Below are positions 22,957-34,406 of a DNA stretch of 36,507 nt, one piece after another. How positions within the stretch are numbered: position 1 is the stretch's first letter; each line of letters begins with the position of its first letter. The notes under the pieces are model-generated. The model had not been told where the DNA came from, did not search any database, and saw only the letters and a list, made by a program, of their open reading frames with translations. The stretch spans positions 1 to 36,507 of the forward strand of contig CAJNOQ010001068.1 of the NCBI GenBank assembly GCA_905250885.1, written 5' to 3'. The position numbers and the translations under genes were made by a program. This DNA is from Didymodactylos carnosus (Eukaryota > Rotifera > Eurotatoria > Philodinida > Philodinidae).

Positions 22957-24862
22957 TTTTGATTTTTGATAACGTGCATTTACATTTGTGCTAATTTTTA
23001 GACATTATCTGTGTTCAAGTGAGAAAGAATCAGTACTTATGATTTTTTCTTCGACAAACGAGAATTAATTAAAAAGCTCAATAATTAATACATTGATGTG
23101 ATGGCAAAGGTCAACAGCTCTGTGCTTGCTTTAACAAATAGTGAATATGTAAATCGAGGCAAATGGACCACGTTTTCGAAAGGGACGGTTTACAAATTTT
23201 CTAGTAGAAGTTCTGTGAAATTCAATTTTCCAAAAAACAAACAATTTTTAAAGACTTCAACGATGAAAAGAAAGGTTTTCTAATTATGGGAAGATTACCC
23301 CATCATCTCCGTTATTTATTACGATTTCAATATACAAGTTTGTAGTTCTAAGTGGAAGTCGTAAACGCTTCCATACATTCCTGGAAAAATTGTATGAAGT
23401 ATGATTTCCCAGATGAGCCAAGTTTTGAATTTCCGCTTTCTTGAACCATATGAGTCCGTATTTCTTCTTCAATCAAACGTTCTGCACGGATATTAAATAG
23501 TTCATATGATTGACAAAATCAAGGTCGTTTATGGTTACTACAAATGAATTTTTTCATTGTGATTAGAGAGAGCTGACACATATACAAAAAGTCTATATTT
23601 TCAAAGCCCTAGAGCACAATCACAGAGCACTAAAGCTTTATTTATCTTATATGAAGAGGCACCGGAGATAACTGCTGTTTGAATGGCGCAAAATCCAACT
23701 GCGTAGGACTTTTCATCTCGAATATCAATCGTTGCAGTGAAACGCACTACTAACGCACAAAGTCAGTCTTGTCGAGTCTAAAACGTATACAAAAAAACTT
23801 TCGATTTTTTTCTGAAATAGTAGCACACACCCACAACTACACAAAACATTCTGAGCTACTGTTTGTTTACTGTATTATTAGTCGTATGCAAATAGTTATC
23901 TTGAACACATCAGTTTCTTCAAAAACCTATATTCTACCTTAAATTTGATGAAATAAAAATTGTTACTGGCAACTTTGTAAGGTTTTTACCATTCATATGT
24001 CATATCATACAGATGAAATTGAATGAAAGTGTTCGTTACGTTTAAAAAACACGTGAGAAAGGTGTGTATCATGAGAAGACTTACAGTCAGATCTTCTCAT
24101 TTCCCTTGTGAACATAAACTCATTAGAATCTCATAGTTCAGTTTTAACTTTCGAAACTTAAAGGCAGAATGCCTTTGAGAATCATTTTTTCATGAATTTC
24201 TATTTCATTTCAATTACTGGTTCACTTTTTTGTTGAAAAATAGAGTGCAGTGTATATGTCATATCATACATAGAGACATCATACATGTAGAGAGCAGTGT
24301 TAACTCTAAAACTCACGCAGAAAGTTTATTTGGAAACAGTCAGAATATCTCTTTGCCCTAAAATAGACTTTTCCGTCGAGGAGAAATTTGAAAAATACGC
24401 GAAAATGTCCGGTGAAATTTCTACATGGTTATTTTCATTCAAAACAGAACCGAAATGCAACTTATGACACACCATTTCAATCGGTTGAGTGTGCTCTGTT
24501 CAACCACGAAGTTGAAAAGTATTAGTTCAGTAAGTGCGAGTAATGACTGCCAGGAGTTCAGTTCTTCAGCTAAAAATCTCCGTTTTCGATATTTTCAATA
24601 GAAATTCTACGTGATAAAGGTTTAGGAGTAGCATCATCGGATTTACCTCATCAAGATCTATCGATCTATGCATAATATCTATTATTTCTCTCAAGTATAA
24701 TTGGCTTTATCCACAATCACCTTGGGGATTCAGCTGCTTGTAGCACCAAAAGCATATTTTACGAGAGTCGGCGAAAATCAAAATCCAGAATATCCTGTTT
24801 TTCCACAGATGAACCAACATCCGAAGTAGTAATATTTCTTAACAGTTACTTGTATGCTTTTC

Positions 24863-24945
24863 TAGCTTTTATAACTTCTGTAGCTTTTATGACTGTTGTA
24901 GCATTTATGCTTTTGCACCTTTTATGCCTTTATGACTTTTTGCTA
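24863..24945 (+). repeat. Degenerate tandem repeat, ~18-bp unit
   Basis: Successive units TAGCTTTTATAACTTCTG, TAGCTTTTATGACTGTTG and TAGCATTTATGCTTTTG are followed by worn copies. The ORF across it is an artefact of the repeat. Confidence 0.5.
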
Positions 24946-25627
24946 GAAAAGTTGTTATGCTTGTGCTACCTCGCTATTCAGTGTTATTTTATCATTCACT
25001 CTCACTGTCCACCTCTCCCGCGTCGGCTCAGTCAACTATTAAGAGATTTTCCTTCTTCAGATATCGCAACTTCGGATATTCCTACTCCGGATATTCGTCC
25101 ATCTCTGTATTTTTTCGCCGTTTTGATTAAAAAGTGCCGGGAAAAGGTTTCCTACTTAACATCTGGTGTAGGATAACTCAATCCGACACCCTGAACATCT
25201 TTTTGTAAGCAACTTATTTTTTTAGAATTTTTTGCTAAATGGTACGATGGTTGTGCCATTCACTCACATATACAAAGTTCAAGTAGTAAGCACGTTTTCT
25301 CCTGTAAAGACATATCTATTGATTGTGTGCTAAAGGGATGGACGATCTTTTCAAGAATATATAAAGGCTTGATTATAAAAACTCTTTTTTTCTATCGATA
25401 AAAAAGATATTTTGCGTCACTTCCTACTCTCAAATAAAAAAATGGTGCCGTATGGAACTTAAAAAGGGTTTCGAGAATTGAAGCCATTTCTAAACCTTTT
25501 TAAGGTTATGTACGAATAAGGTTTGGTTTAAACATTAATCTTGAACCACAACGAAATCGAGAATGCAAATTCCCATTATATCATTCTGAAACTTAAACTA
25601 TCAAAACACAAAATCAATGTGAACGAA

Positions 25628-27186
25628 CCAATCAAACTTTTTTTGTTAGATAGAGCAAAGTCTGAACTACTAGTTTTGTATCAGACATACTTTTCCAGAA
25701 CGAATCTGAGAAGGAGGAAAAGTTAAAAACCAAACACCTCTGAAAAAGTCCTTGCAACTTCGCTATGGAGTAACATCATTTTCTATTTTCTATTAGTTTT
25801 TTTTCATCAGAAGAGAAATAAGAAAACACGTTAAATGATGATTTTTGTAGCATAAAGAGTGCTCTTTCGGTTAAGCCTCGATTCGTCCCTAATTGATTTT
25901 TCAGTTCTCCCTCATAAATTTTTTTTCTCGATTCGTCCCTCAAATGTCCTCATAGGCTAAATTATTCGGCTTTTAAATTTATTTAATAAACTTTGTAAAA
26001 AAGAACAACACTAATAATTAACAATATATGAACAGCTACAATATCACTATGTAAGACAAACCAATTATTCGTGAAGATATCATTTTTTAATTGGAGTTGT
26101 TTTAACAGCTCTACCACATTTAATAGCCAGTTCAGCATTCGTTACTGTGGTGTATTCCCGATTCGTCGACACATCAACTTTTTTCCTGACTCGTTGACAA
26201 CATTTCGGGCGGGGAGATGAAAGATGTATGTGAGCCGCCGACACTATAAAATGTCGACGAATCAGGAAAATTAATTAACGTGTCATCATAGTGAATATAG
26301 TAATATTGAACTTGTACAACTTCTATCACGACAGCGCCACTCATTTCGAGTTTGTAATCTAACATTATAACAAAAAATGTAACATTTTCGGAGAATTTGT
26401 GTGTACTCCTACTGAATATCCACAAATTTATATAGCTTAGTCAGCTTGTTTTTTTTAAGCATCCTAAACGGCTCTGAATTATAGCGGTTTATATATTGTT
26501 AATTATTAGTTTTATTCTTTTTTACAAAGTTTATTAAATAAATTTAAAAGCCGATTAATTTAGCCTATGAGGACATTTGAGGGACGAATTGAGAGTAAAA
26601 ATTTATGAAGGACGTTGAGAAATCAATTACGGACGAATCGAGAGGATACCTGATTTTTGTACCAAAATACAGCATTTTCTGAAAGAGACTAAATTAGTTG
26701 GTCGTTCTTACTACCTGGCCGTTCTGCAACGATAAAAAATCTTTTTTGAATTGTGTTTTCTTGTAAAATGTCTACGATCGGACATATTTCTAACAAATAA
26801 CGCAAAAAGAATTGAGTTCATGCATGATTTCTGAAGACGATGGCTGATTTTCTTGCAAAGTGATAGTTTTACAAAAGACTCGATTATACAACGTTATTTA
26901 AAACGTTGATTAAAGAGTCAAGAACGGATTTAAAACTTTTACCAATGTTGATATCGATAGAGTTTTTGATCCGCTACATTTTGGTGTATGTTCAAGTTTG
27001 ATGCATGGAGCTCGAAATAATTGAGAAATACAAACTTTTCAAGTTGCAAAAACGTTGCAAGGACTTTTTCAGAGGTGTTTGGTTTTTGACTTTTCCTCCT
27101 CAGATTCGTTCTGGAAAAATATGTCTGGTATAAAACTAGTAGTTCAGACTTTGCTCTTTCCAACAAAAAAAAGTTTGAAAAATTGG
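25628..27186. mobile_element. Outer inverted repeat enclosing a second inverted-repeat element
   Basis: The segment 25628-25758 is repeated in inverse orientation at 27054-27186 with modest divergence; both arms encode the same peptide run RAKSELLVLYQTYFSRTNLRR on opposite strands. Between them lies a separate element with its own inverted ends (25876-26645). The unpaired gaps between the inner and outer arms are unequal (117 and 408 bp). Either one fold-back element received another, or a palindromic element expanded in stages. No transposase is visible. Confidence 0.7.
25876..26645. mobile_element. Inner MITE-like element with ~162-bp inverted ends
   Basis: The ends 25876-26037 and 26483-26645 are reverse complements with about 90% identity by eye. 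The motif CGATTCGTCC occurs twice in the left end, and diverged inverse copies occur in the right end. Related motifs (CGATTCGTCGACA, TGTCGACGAATC) recur in the centre at 26159-26265. No ORF of recognisable type and no clear target duplication. Confidence 0.75.
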
Positions 27187-27803
27187 TTTAGAAGTCGGTA
27201 ATAAGGTCTAACAGAATTTGACATTATTGCCATTACTTTTGCACCATATGTTATGATACAAAATTTTGAAGGGAATCATACGAAATCTCTTCGATTACTA
27301 AACCTTAATGAGGTTTCATAGATACCTGATTTGTATGGGAAAGTTCAACGGAACCTCATAAGTTTCATATTACACCTTTTTTCCCTCAGAGTACTTCAAC
27401 ACATTAATTTACTTTAAAACAAAATTTCTTTTCAATTTTATTGTTTCTAATGTCTACTATGTGTTCACTAATCTTTCAGCAAAACGAACATTCAAGTGCT
27501 TTGATTTTATCAAAAGCTGAATCTTTCCAACAATGAATCATAACATCAGTTTCCAGTTATATATATATATATATATATATAGAATTAAACGCGTTTCAAT
27601 TTAATGTCAACTAAAGTTCTGCTGCATATTTTTTGGTTATAAGCCAGTTGTTGTAACAAGTAAGTACCCAGATTGATTGAAAACACACAAGTATGAAACA
27701 TTAACGGATAATAGTAGCTCTAGTTGATAATTAAAGAAGTAATCATAAAGAAGAAAGGAATCTTTCCCATTTTTAAAAATAATTTATAATTCATTTTTCA
27801 GCT
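27187..27803. other. Intergenic spacer with a TA microsatellite
   Basis: Contains a (TA)n run at 27558-27581. No gene seen. A polypyrimidine tract and CAG (ending at 27801) immediately precede the next ORF and look like an acceptor for an untranslated leader exon. Confidence 0.4.
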
Positions 27804-28526
27804 ATGGTACTTGAGCAAACTGAAACAGTTGAAGATGATAATATCTGTGTATTACACAGATATTATCATACTTGTTACGTAGAGACACAGTTTGTATCTA
27901 TGTCTGATGATTCTGATGATAATGATAGCGGCTACTATAGTGCTCCTAATCTGACAAACAGACGAATATTGTATGTTTGTACTAAATCAGCCTCTTCTAA
28001 CAGAGGTCGGATGCCCGAAAAATATCAAACGTATGTTACTTCACCAATATCAAAAAGTAGAAACAGTGGTCAACAATCTCGTCGTGAATTAGCTATCGAT
28101 AATCTCTCAGACTATGATGAAACTCACAGTCGTCCACTGTACGAAAGAGAAAATGATGATAAATATTTAGCTCCCAGAAGAAAGAATCATAGATGGTTCG
28201 AATCACCGATAGATGGACCTATACGTTCAATTAACGTTGACGAAAACTACTTTAATGATGGTGATGCTGAAAAACTCAAGATAGATAGAAGAGATCAAAA
28301 CAAAACGTTTACCCGTTCTCGAACAATGAACAACATCATTCGTCATCCTCATACTCGGAAGCTTATTTCGATTGATTATATAAATAATAGTCCAGCAAAA
28401 CGTGAGGAGGTAATTGCAAGTGTCGATCAATCAAAACACAATTCATGGAAAAAAAAAGTGAAAGATAACACTTCAAGAGACCCAATAGTGGTCCTGAATT
28501 TCTGGAAGAATTTTTCAAAAAGCTGA
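27804..28526 (+). CDS. Unrecognised hydrophilic protein, single open exon
   Basis: I do not recognise this protein. It is a 240-codon open frame in AT-rich DNA, preceded by a plausible splice acceptor (TTCATTTTTCAG) and followed by AATAAA at 28702. The product is strongly hydrophilic and probably disordered. It starts acidic (MSDDSDDNDSGYYSAPN around residues 33-49) and becomes basic, with many Arg/Ser/Asn (RTMNNIIRHPHTRKL) and a Lys-rich end. There is no membrane segment or known motif. The DSGYYSAPN stretch has clustered Ser/Tyr that could be phosphorylated, which is speculative. The length of the open frame in this base composition is the main support. It may be the last coding exon of a longer gene. 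Confidence 0.5.
   Translation: MVLEQTETVEDDNICVLHRYYHTCYVETQFVSMSDDSDDNDSGYYSAPNLTNRRILYVCTKSASSNRGRMPEKYQTYVTSPISKSRNSGQQSRRELAIDNLSDYDETHSRPLYERENDDKYLAPRRKNHRWFESPIDGPIRSINVDENYFNDGDAEKLKIDRRDQNKTFTRSRTMNNIIRHPHTRKLISIDYINNSPAKREEVIASVDQSKHNSWKKKVKDNTSRDPIVVLNFWKNFSKS
27836..27868 (+). repeat. Perfect 15-bp-stem hairpin inside the ORF start
   Basis: TGATAATATCTGTGT (27836-27850) is followed by a 3-nt loop and its exact complement (27854-27868). It lies 32 nt after the ATG of the ORF above and could form a strong stem near the 5' end of the mRNA. Confidence 0.75.
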
Positions 28527-30797
28527 TGTTTGAAAGAAATGTTCTCTTAAAGCGGTGAGATAGGATAAAATTATGATATCTGTCGAGTATTTTGACATTT
28601 GTTCTATATGGGCGTATTGTTGAGAAGCTTATTTACAGCTCATTTTGAAGCCCGGAAAATTCTCCATCTTTCCATGTATGGGCTTTGGTCAAGATCTTTG
28701 AAATAAAAATGAAAAATTTGAGGAACAAAGTAAATGGCCTTCGTTGAACTGGCGACGAAAAATGATAAGAAATATCTTTTTCAAGACGACCAGGAGCAGT
28801 TTTTGAGAAGTGAAAAAGGCAGCATTTCGGATGGTTTTGACTCAAAATCATATTGGGCCATTTACTTGCACAAACCGTTTCTCGTCCTTATTAAGAATTC
28901 ATTGAAAGTTATTCAAAACTCAGCACAAGTTGACGGATGACGAAATATTCATGGATAGACTGGATCGTTAATATTTGACGATATGAAATGAGATAAGACT
29001 AGAACGGACGGATCGTGCCGAAATATCAACGTAGACAAATTTTGCTCTGATGTTTTGTTAGAGTTATAGGATTGTTCATAAGAACAAAATGTGACATTGA
29101 ATACAGCCTGATTTGAAATCAACTTCTCACTAAAATTCTAAAAAGAGTCAAATCTCATTTAATTTTTAATTTTGACAGTTATTCTCTTCAACTTAATGTG
29201 CCAACTGTTCTCTATATTAAAAGTTTATATTCAATTCAACTTCTGCATCTTTCGCTTGCTTGATTGATAGATTGATGACTTTAGGCAAAAAAAACCTATA
29301 CGTTCATATATTATTAAAGGAACTGTTTTAATATAGTAACACGTGTATCGCTTTGTTTCATATATTTTATTTTCAATGGACAGATGTTACATACGTTCAA
29401 TATATATCATTCGTTTCCCACTTTCATTTTTTTCTCTTTTCTCTGTGATCTATTGTACATGTACAGTATATGTGCGTATGGACAACTATTATTATCGTGT
29501 TCATTCGAACAAATTAAGAATAACTTTTCGAATCATGATATATAGTTTAAAATCAATTTCCGTTTATGTACTTGTGGTGCCAGATTTAATCACCACAAAA
29601 TTCAAGGAACTGTAGTTCTATTGTTAATATATTTTGTTCTAATAGTTTACCTGTTTGATGAACTGAACACACTGTTCAACTTAAACAAAAGATGCCGACA
29701 GAAAAACATGTCGCGTGTCGACTAACATCACGTATTAGTGACCGTTATTTTTGAAATTAGACAAGAAAAAATAAAGAGATAATGAGAAAAGCAACAGCTG
29801 CTGCTTGTTTTGAAACTTTTAGATCCATAAATGTCTGAACCCATGATATTTACTCTCGATCAAAATTCTTAATTTTGTCGACATTCATAACCATCAGAAA
29901 CGTGTGTATGTTTGTACGAAGATGAATATCTGTTAAAATAGACTTAATTAGTTGATTAACTTAAAAATTTTTGTAGATTGGACAAGAAAAAAAAACCCAT
30001 TTCCCATCTGGGAACTAAAACCTAAAGGAAAGCTTTTTCTGATTTGACACAGTGTGCACAAGAAAGTAACAATATTGTTGTTCAAGAGATTTCTGAAGTG
30101 ATTATTGCATGAGATGTAGTAGTACTCAAGAACAATATTTGTTCACATAAAAAACGGTCCTCTTTTTCTATATGTGATAAGTTCATTAAATATTAAACAA
30201 AAGAATGAATAAATATGAATATGAATAGCTATCTTCTCACATCACTGCATTTTCTCTCTCGGTGTGACCAAACTGATGGTTATTGTGAATTATTAACATG
30301 AGGCCAATTGTATTTTAATCATCAGGAAAGGAGAACATACGACGAAAGATAGATTAGTTTATGCATGTATGTTTTCTCTCTATCCGTTCGTTCATAGAAC
30401 ACAAACACAGATGGCATCTTTATTTTTTTTTCAGAAAATCCAACAAGCAGATGTCAATCGACACCAAAGACATGTCATGCATAAATATATATAAATCTAT
30501 ATTTCTCTTTTTCTTCGCTCGTTTATTCTGTGCATATATATATATATATATATATAGCCAGAGCGTCATTTGTCAACTCACATCTTTTTCCCTTCTTTTC
30601 CTTTTTTGAACATTTTTAATTGAACGCGTGCGCCTATTACGAACAGTTATTTCCTTTTGCTTTTTCTCTTGCCGTTGGAGTTACCATCAGACAGTAGAAG
30701 TTTTTTTTTCTTCTTTTTTTTATTATTACTATTAACTATAATAACTGAACATGACGGTTGTTGAGACGTAATCCGAAAAAAGAGAAGAAAAAAAAAG
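28527..30797. other. Intergenic region upstream of the SPSB3-like gene
   Basis: No supported gene in about 2.3 kb. Short ORFs (such as 29343-29615) are T-rich and lack any family signal. A (TA)n run lies at 30534-30556. A homopurine stretch (about 30776-30850) runs into the start of the next gene. Confidence 0.4.
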
Positions 30798-32059
30798 ATG
30801 AGAATCATCGTTTCAGAAAAAAAAAGAAGAAAACGACAAAAAAAGTTGGGAAAAAAAGACAACGTCGACTGCAAGAATATTAGCAAACAGAAACATCAAA
30901 AAAGATCTTCCAGTGCAGATGTAAGAACAACAACTGCTGCTGCTAAATTACATCAATGGCAGCAGCAAAAAGAACAACAACAAATAACATCGACATCAAT
31001 ATTAAACTTTATATCATCACGAAGAATGGAATATGTTTTGCTAGATAAGAAGAAACATCGAAGTTGTCAAAATTGCATTAGTGTCAATTGGTCGTTTTCT
31101 TCGCCATCATCAACTGACACAAAAATATGCGAAGTAGACTCATCAAGAAATGAATGTTACAAGCCATGTATTATACCAAATGTTATTGTAGATGGAGACT
31201 ATATAATGTTTCATCCTAGAAGAAGTTCATCAACATGTGTTCTACTTGGAAATTGTCCACTGCCATCAACAGGAAAACATTATTGGGAATTGTTCATACC
31301 AGCTGTCTATGGAACATCAATTATGTTTGGAGTTGCAAGTATGTGTCTATTTTTAATAGCGTTGTGCGACTTTGCTAAAATCTGCTTGATATTTCTGATT
31401 TAACAGAAGATGATGTTACCCGGCTGAATAATTTTTAGAATATCGCATGATAAACTTACTTTTTCTTCTGAGTTTAGCTAAACAACAAAAATTGTCATGC
31501 ACTGGCTTTAAAGATTTAATTGGAACGGATGAAAATGGTTGGGGTCTATCGCATAATGGTTATCTATGGCAAAATGGTACGTGTAAGCGATATATGAAAC
31601 CACTGCAAGTATTAGAATCAGCATTAATTGGCCTCCTTTATGATAGTGATAATGATACACTTTCTTATACAATCAATGGTGAACATCGTGGAATTGCATT
31701 TAAATCACTGAAGAATAACAACAACAATTGTTTTCTATATCCGGCAATATCATCGACATCTGCTCAAAGTATAGTTATATTAGGACATCGGTGTAAAACA
31801 TGTTCAACATTAAAAGAAAATTGTTTGAGAAAACTTAGAACGATGGTAGTGGAACATAATAACAATCAATTTGATTTACCAAAACATTTACTTCAACAAT
31901 TCAATAATGTAAGATAGCCCTTTTTATTGGTCAGAGGTATCATTATTTCGGGTAGTTACTCAACCATTGTTAACAGTAACATTCTGAAGACTTATCGATC
32001 GAGTTAATTCTAATAGAGTTAAGCTTTTTTTTTGTTTTTCGCAGATTATCCGTTTTTAA
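30798..32059 (+). CDS. SPSB3: SPRY domain-containing SOCS-box protein 3-like
   Basis: Predicted substrate receptor for a Cullin-RING (Elongin B/C) ubiquitin ligase: the SPRY/B30.2 domain binds the target and the SOCS box recruits Elongin (family knowledge). Exons 30798-31338 and 31478-31908 join in frame (donor GTATGT at 31339), with a probable tiny last exon 32045-32059 giving about 328 aa. If the last donor is ignored, the frame stops at 31917 (326 aa). Seen: a Lys/Arg/Gln-rich low-complexity N-terminus (about 1-75), then SPRY signatures GKHYWELFIPAVYGTSIMFG, GTDENGWGLSHNG, SALIGLLYDSDNDTLSYTING and LYPAISSTSAQS. A C-terminal SLQxLC..RLRxL-like block (STLKENCLRKLRTM) with FDLPKHLLQQF corresponds to the SOCS-box region of SPSB3. 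Given the A/G-rich leader, the ATG could be further downstream. Confidence 0.85.
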
Positions 32060-33995
32060 CAGTGACTATTGTGTGCTTGTTTCTAGTTAATGTTAGGTGT
32101 TGTTTTTAATCTATTTGTTCTTCTTTCTTAATTAACAATGGCCGAGGTCGAGAATGTGCAATGCTTCATTTATTATTGTACAAATTTTCATATGAACATA
32201 TTTAGAGTACATTTTTTAACTTTATTTGCATTGCAAGTTGAAAAGTACATTATTTTAGTAATTGTTGTGTTGTTCTTCTTTGTTGTCGTGCTATTGAAGC
32301 TAAGAACGTAATAAGAATTTTATCACTACCTAAATTTTTCTTTTTGTTGTTTGTGCATTCCATATGACCAAATTAATTCTCTCATGATAATGTTCGTACT
32401 CATTCCAGTTAAAAATTTTATATTTTGCTTCGTGCGCATTTGTTTTTGTCTTGTGTATGTGTACATATAATTAATTTTATTCATACGTGTATCTGTGTAA
32501 GTCTTCTTTTTTCTTTAATTTAACTTTTAACACGAGTGCCATCTAGTCAAAATGAGATGTTCACATCCTTGTACAAATCGTCTTGTGTAAGTGTTGTGCA
32601 AATTATAATATTGTAATCATAATCGCGATAATCAATGACGTTTATTGATGTTGTACTCATCTAACATGATGACAAAAAAAAAAAGAATAATGTTACATTT
32701 TTTTTTTTATTCTCAAGCATATTTTATGGTATATGCAAGCTGAAGAGAAGAAAAAGATCTGAAGAAAAATAATAAAGTTAAAATTGTGCAGATTATGTTG
32801 ACATGTGAAGAAAATACAACTTGGAACATACATCAAATTTTCAAGCGCTCGAGGGTTAGTAAAAACAATAAAAACATGTAATTGTGGGAGATCAACGCAC
32901 AGTACTGCACTTTAACAAACAGATTGAAGAAAGTGTTTTTGCCTGCCTGTGCTAATACCAGAATCTGTAACAAGGAAATACTTTCAGATAAAAAGAATAT
33001 AGGCACTTCCTCTTATCTAAATCATCTCTATTCTATACTGACGTATACGAAATATTTTTGCAAAAAAAAATACATTTTCTAAATACGCGTATTAAAATGT
33101 CACCTCATACTATCTCTGATAGACTCCTTGCAATTGATCCCTTCTTAACATTTTCTGGATCCGTAACTGGTTAAAAATTTGTACCAAAGTTTAATATTCT
33201 GTAGTAAATATTTGTAATGAAACAAAATTAAATTCTATTGTGAACAATATACGTTTAGTCTCTGTAGTTCAACCTGATTGAAGTAGATCTCAGAAAACGT
33301 CTTCTGGTGAAGAATACACTTTTTTCTTTTTTTCTTGAGAGATTAAACGTAAAGAAGAGGAAATGCCACCATGTATTTTTAAACTGACAATATTAACAAA
33401 TGGATTTTGTTTCCGCGAAGTGGCTGAATTATATCTATTGTGCAGAGAAGATATATTATTATGAGCGGAAGACAATCAGCAGGGCATATTGCATAGGTCG
33501 CGGAGCCAGCAGGCTTCTTTCCCTGATTGTGACTGCAGTAAATGTATGATAATTGGACGTATGCATGTCCTTTGAAGAGGTATAGAAAACCCTCCAGAAA
33601 AATTTCTGAAAAGGACATGATCGGTTTTCACTAATTCCGGGTAAGCAACCAATCTATATTCAAAAGATAGCGCATGTCGAGTATGATCGAATACAACTAT
33701 TTTTAAATCTTGAAACGGTGCACAAATAAGATTTTAGATCAAATCATTATTGAAGTGAAATGCAACTTTTTGTAGAATTGATGTTGGCAGTATTTCACCT
33801 ATAACTCTTGTTCCTATGCACCGATTTTAACAATTTTTTTTATTTCACACCTCTTGCAGTGTCCTACTTACACACCAAATTTCATCTTTCTAGCTCATCC
33901 GCTTATGAAGTTACGGAGCTTTAACTTTGAAAAAGTGCGATTTTTTTCGGGAGGTATGGGAGGGAAAATGCCTTTTCTGTGAAAGATTCATTCAA
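32060..33995. other. 3' region of SPSB3 and left flank of the transposon
   Basis: AATAAA at 32771-32776 is a candidate polyadenylation signal for the SPSB3-like gene. No other gene is supported. The stretch from about 33750 to 33995 is less AT-biased and repeat-like, and may be the outer part of the transposon's left terminal repeat. This cannot be tested because the right end is cut off. Confidence 0.4.
32771..32776 (+). promoter_or_regulatory. Candidate polyadenylation signal for the SPSB3-like gene
   Basis: AATAAA about 710 bp after the last putative coding base; no earlier canonical hexamer was noticed. Confidence 0.35.
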
Positions 33996-34122
33996 AAAGT
34001 GTACATAATACTAAAACTTAATGTGCAAATTACCAAGTTTGTCAAGCATGTGCAAAGGCTTTGCTCATGTACTATACGTAGGGGCAAGCTATTGAAAAAA
34101 AATCACACAATAGCAAAAAAAA
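33996..34122. repeat. Left terminal inverted repeat (at least 127 bp)
   Basis: Starts AAAGTGTACATAATAC and ends in an A-run; exact inverse of 36381-36507. Confidence 0.9.
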
Positions 34123-34168
34123 TAATCCTTTATTATTCTGAAAAATAATTTTTTGTCGTTATAAAAGT

Positions 34169-34251
34169 TTCTAGAAAATTCCAGTTGTCTGGACATACAC
34201 ATGCGTGTGGCGGCAGTTTCTAGAAGTTTTCCAGAAGGTTCTAGAAGATTC
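34169..34251 (+). promoter_or_regulatory. Array of heat-shock elements (HSF binding sites)
   Basis: Heat-shock factor binds alternating nGAAn pentamers (GAA and TTC spaced by 2 nt). Two clusters fit. 34169-34181 reads TTC-TA-GAA-AA-TTC (three perfect units). 34229-34251 reads TTC-CA-GAA-GG-TTC-TA-GAA-GA-TTC (five perfect units), with a further TTC-TA-GAA at 34218-34225 one base out of phase. The second cluster ends 22 bp before a TATA box and about 155 bp before the first transposase ATG, the arrangement of a heat-inducible animal promoter. Actual induction is inferred. Confidence 0.75.
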
Positions 34252-34273
34252 CTGATGTAGACATTGCGTATTG

Positions 34274-34285
34274 TATATATATAAA
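34274..34285 (+). promoter_or_regulatory. TATA box of the transposase promoter
   Basis: TATATATATAAA, 22 bp downstream of the heat-shock-element array and 121 bp upstream of the first in-element ATG (34407). Confidence 0.6.
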
Positions 34286-34406
34286 TTCGCCTTTGAAATA
34301 CATAAAATATAAAAGTTAAAAACTAACTAGGTACTTTTGAAGAATATTTGTAGTCTTCGGAATAAATAGATACAAATCGCCGCTTTCAACGTTTTCCTCA
34401 ATAAAC

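Larger units (their letters stand above)
22532..25627. other. Gene-poor stretch
   Basis: No supported gene in 3 kb. AATAAA at 22951-22956 probably belongs to the preceding gene. A degenerate tandem repeat with a unit of about 18 bp occurs around 24863-24945. Several segments look like old repeats, but I could not match inverted ends or coding remnants. Confidence 0.4.

Noticed and set aside
24850..25176. 108-codon hydrophobic ORF that looks like a membrane protein
   Set aside because: Its hydrophobic half is a translation of a degenerate 18-bp tandem repeat.
30647..30886. Minus-strand ORF upstream of SPSB3
   Set aside because: It arises from the homopurine/homopyrimidine tract and overlaps the real SPSB3 start.
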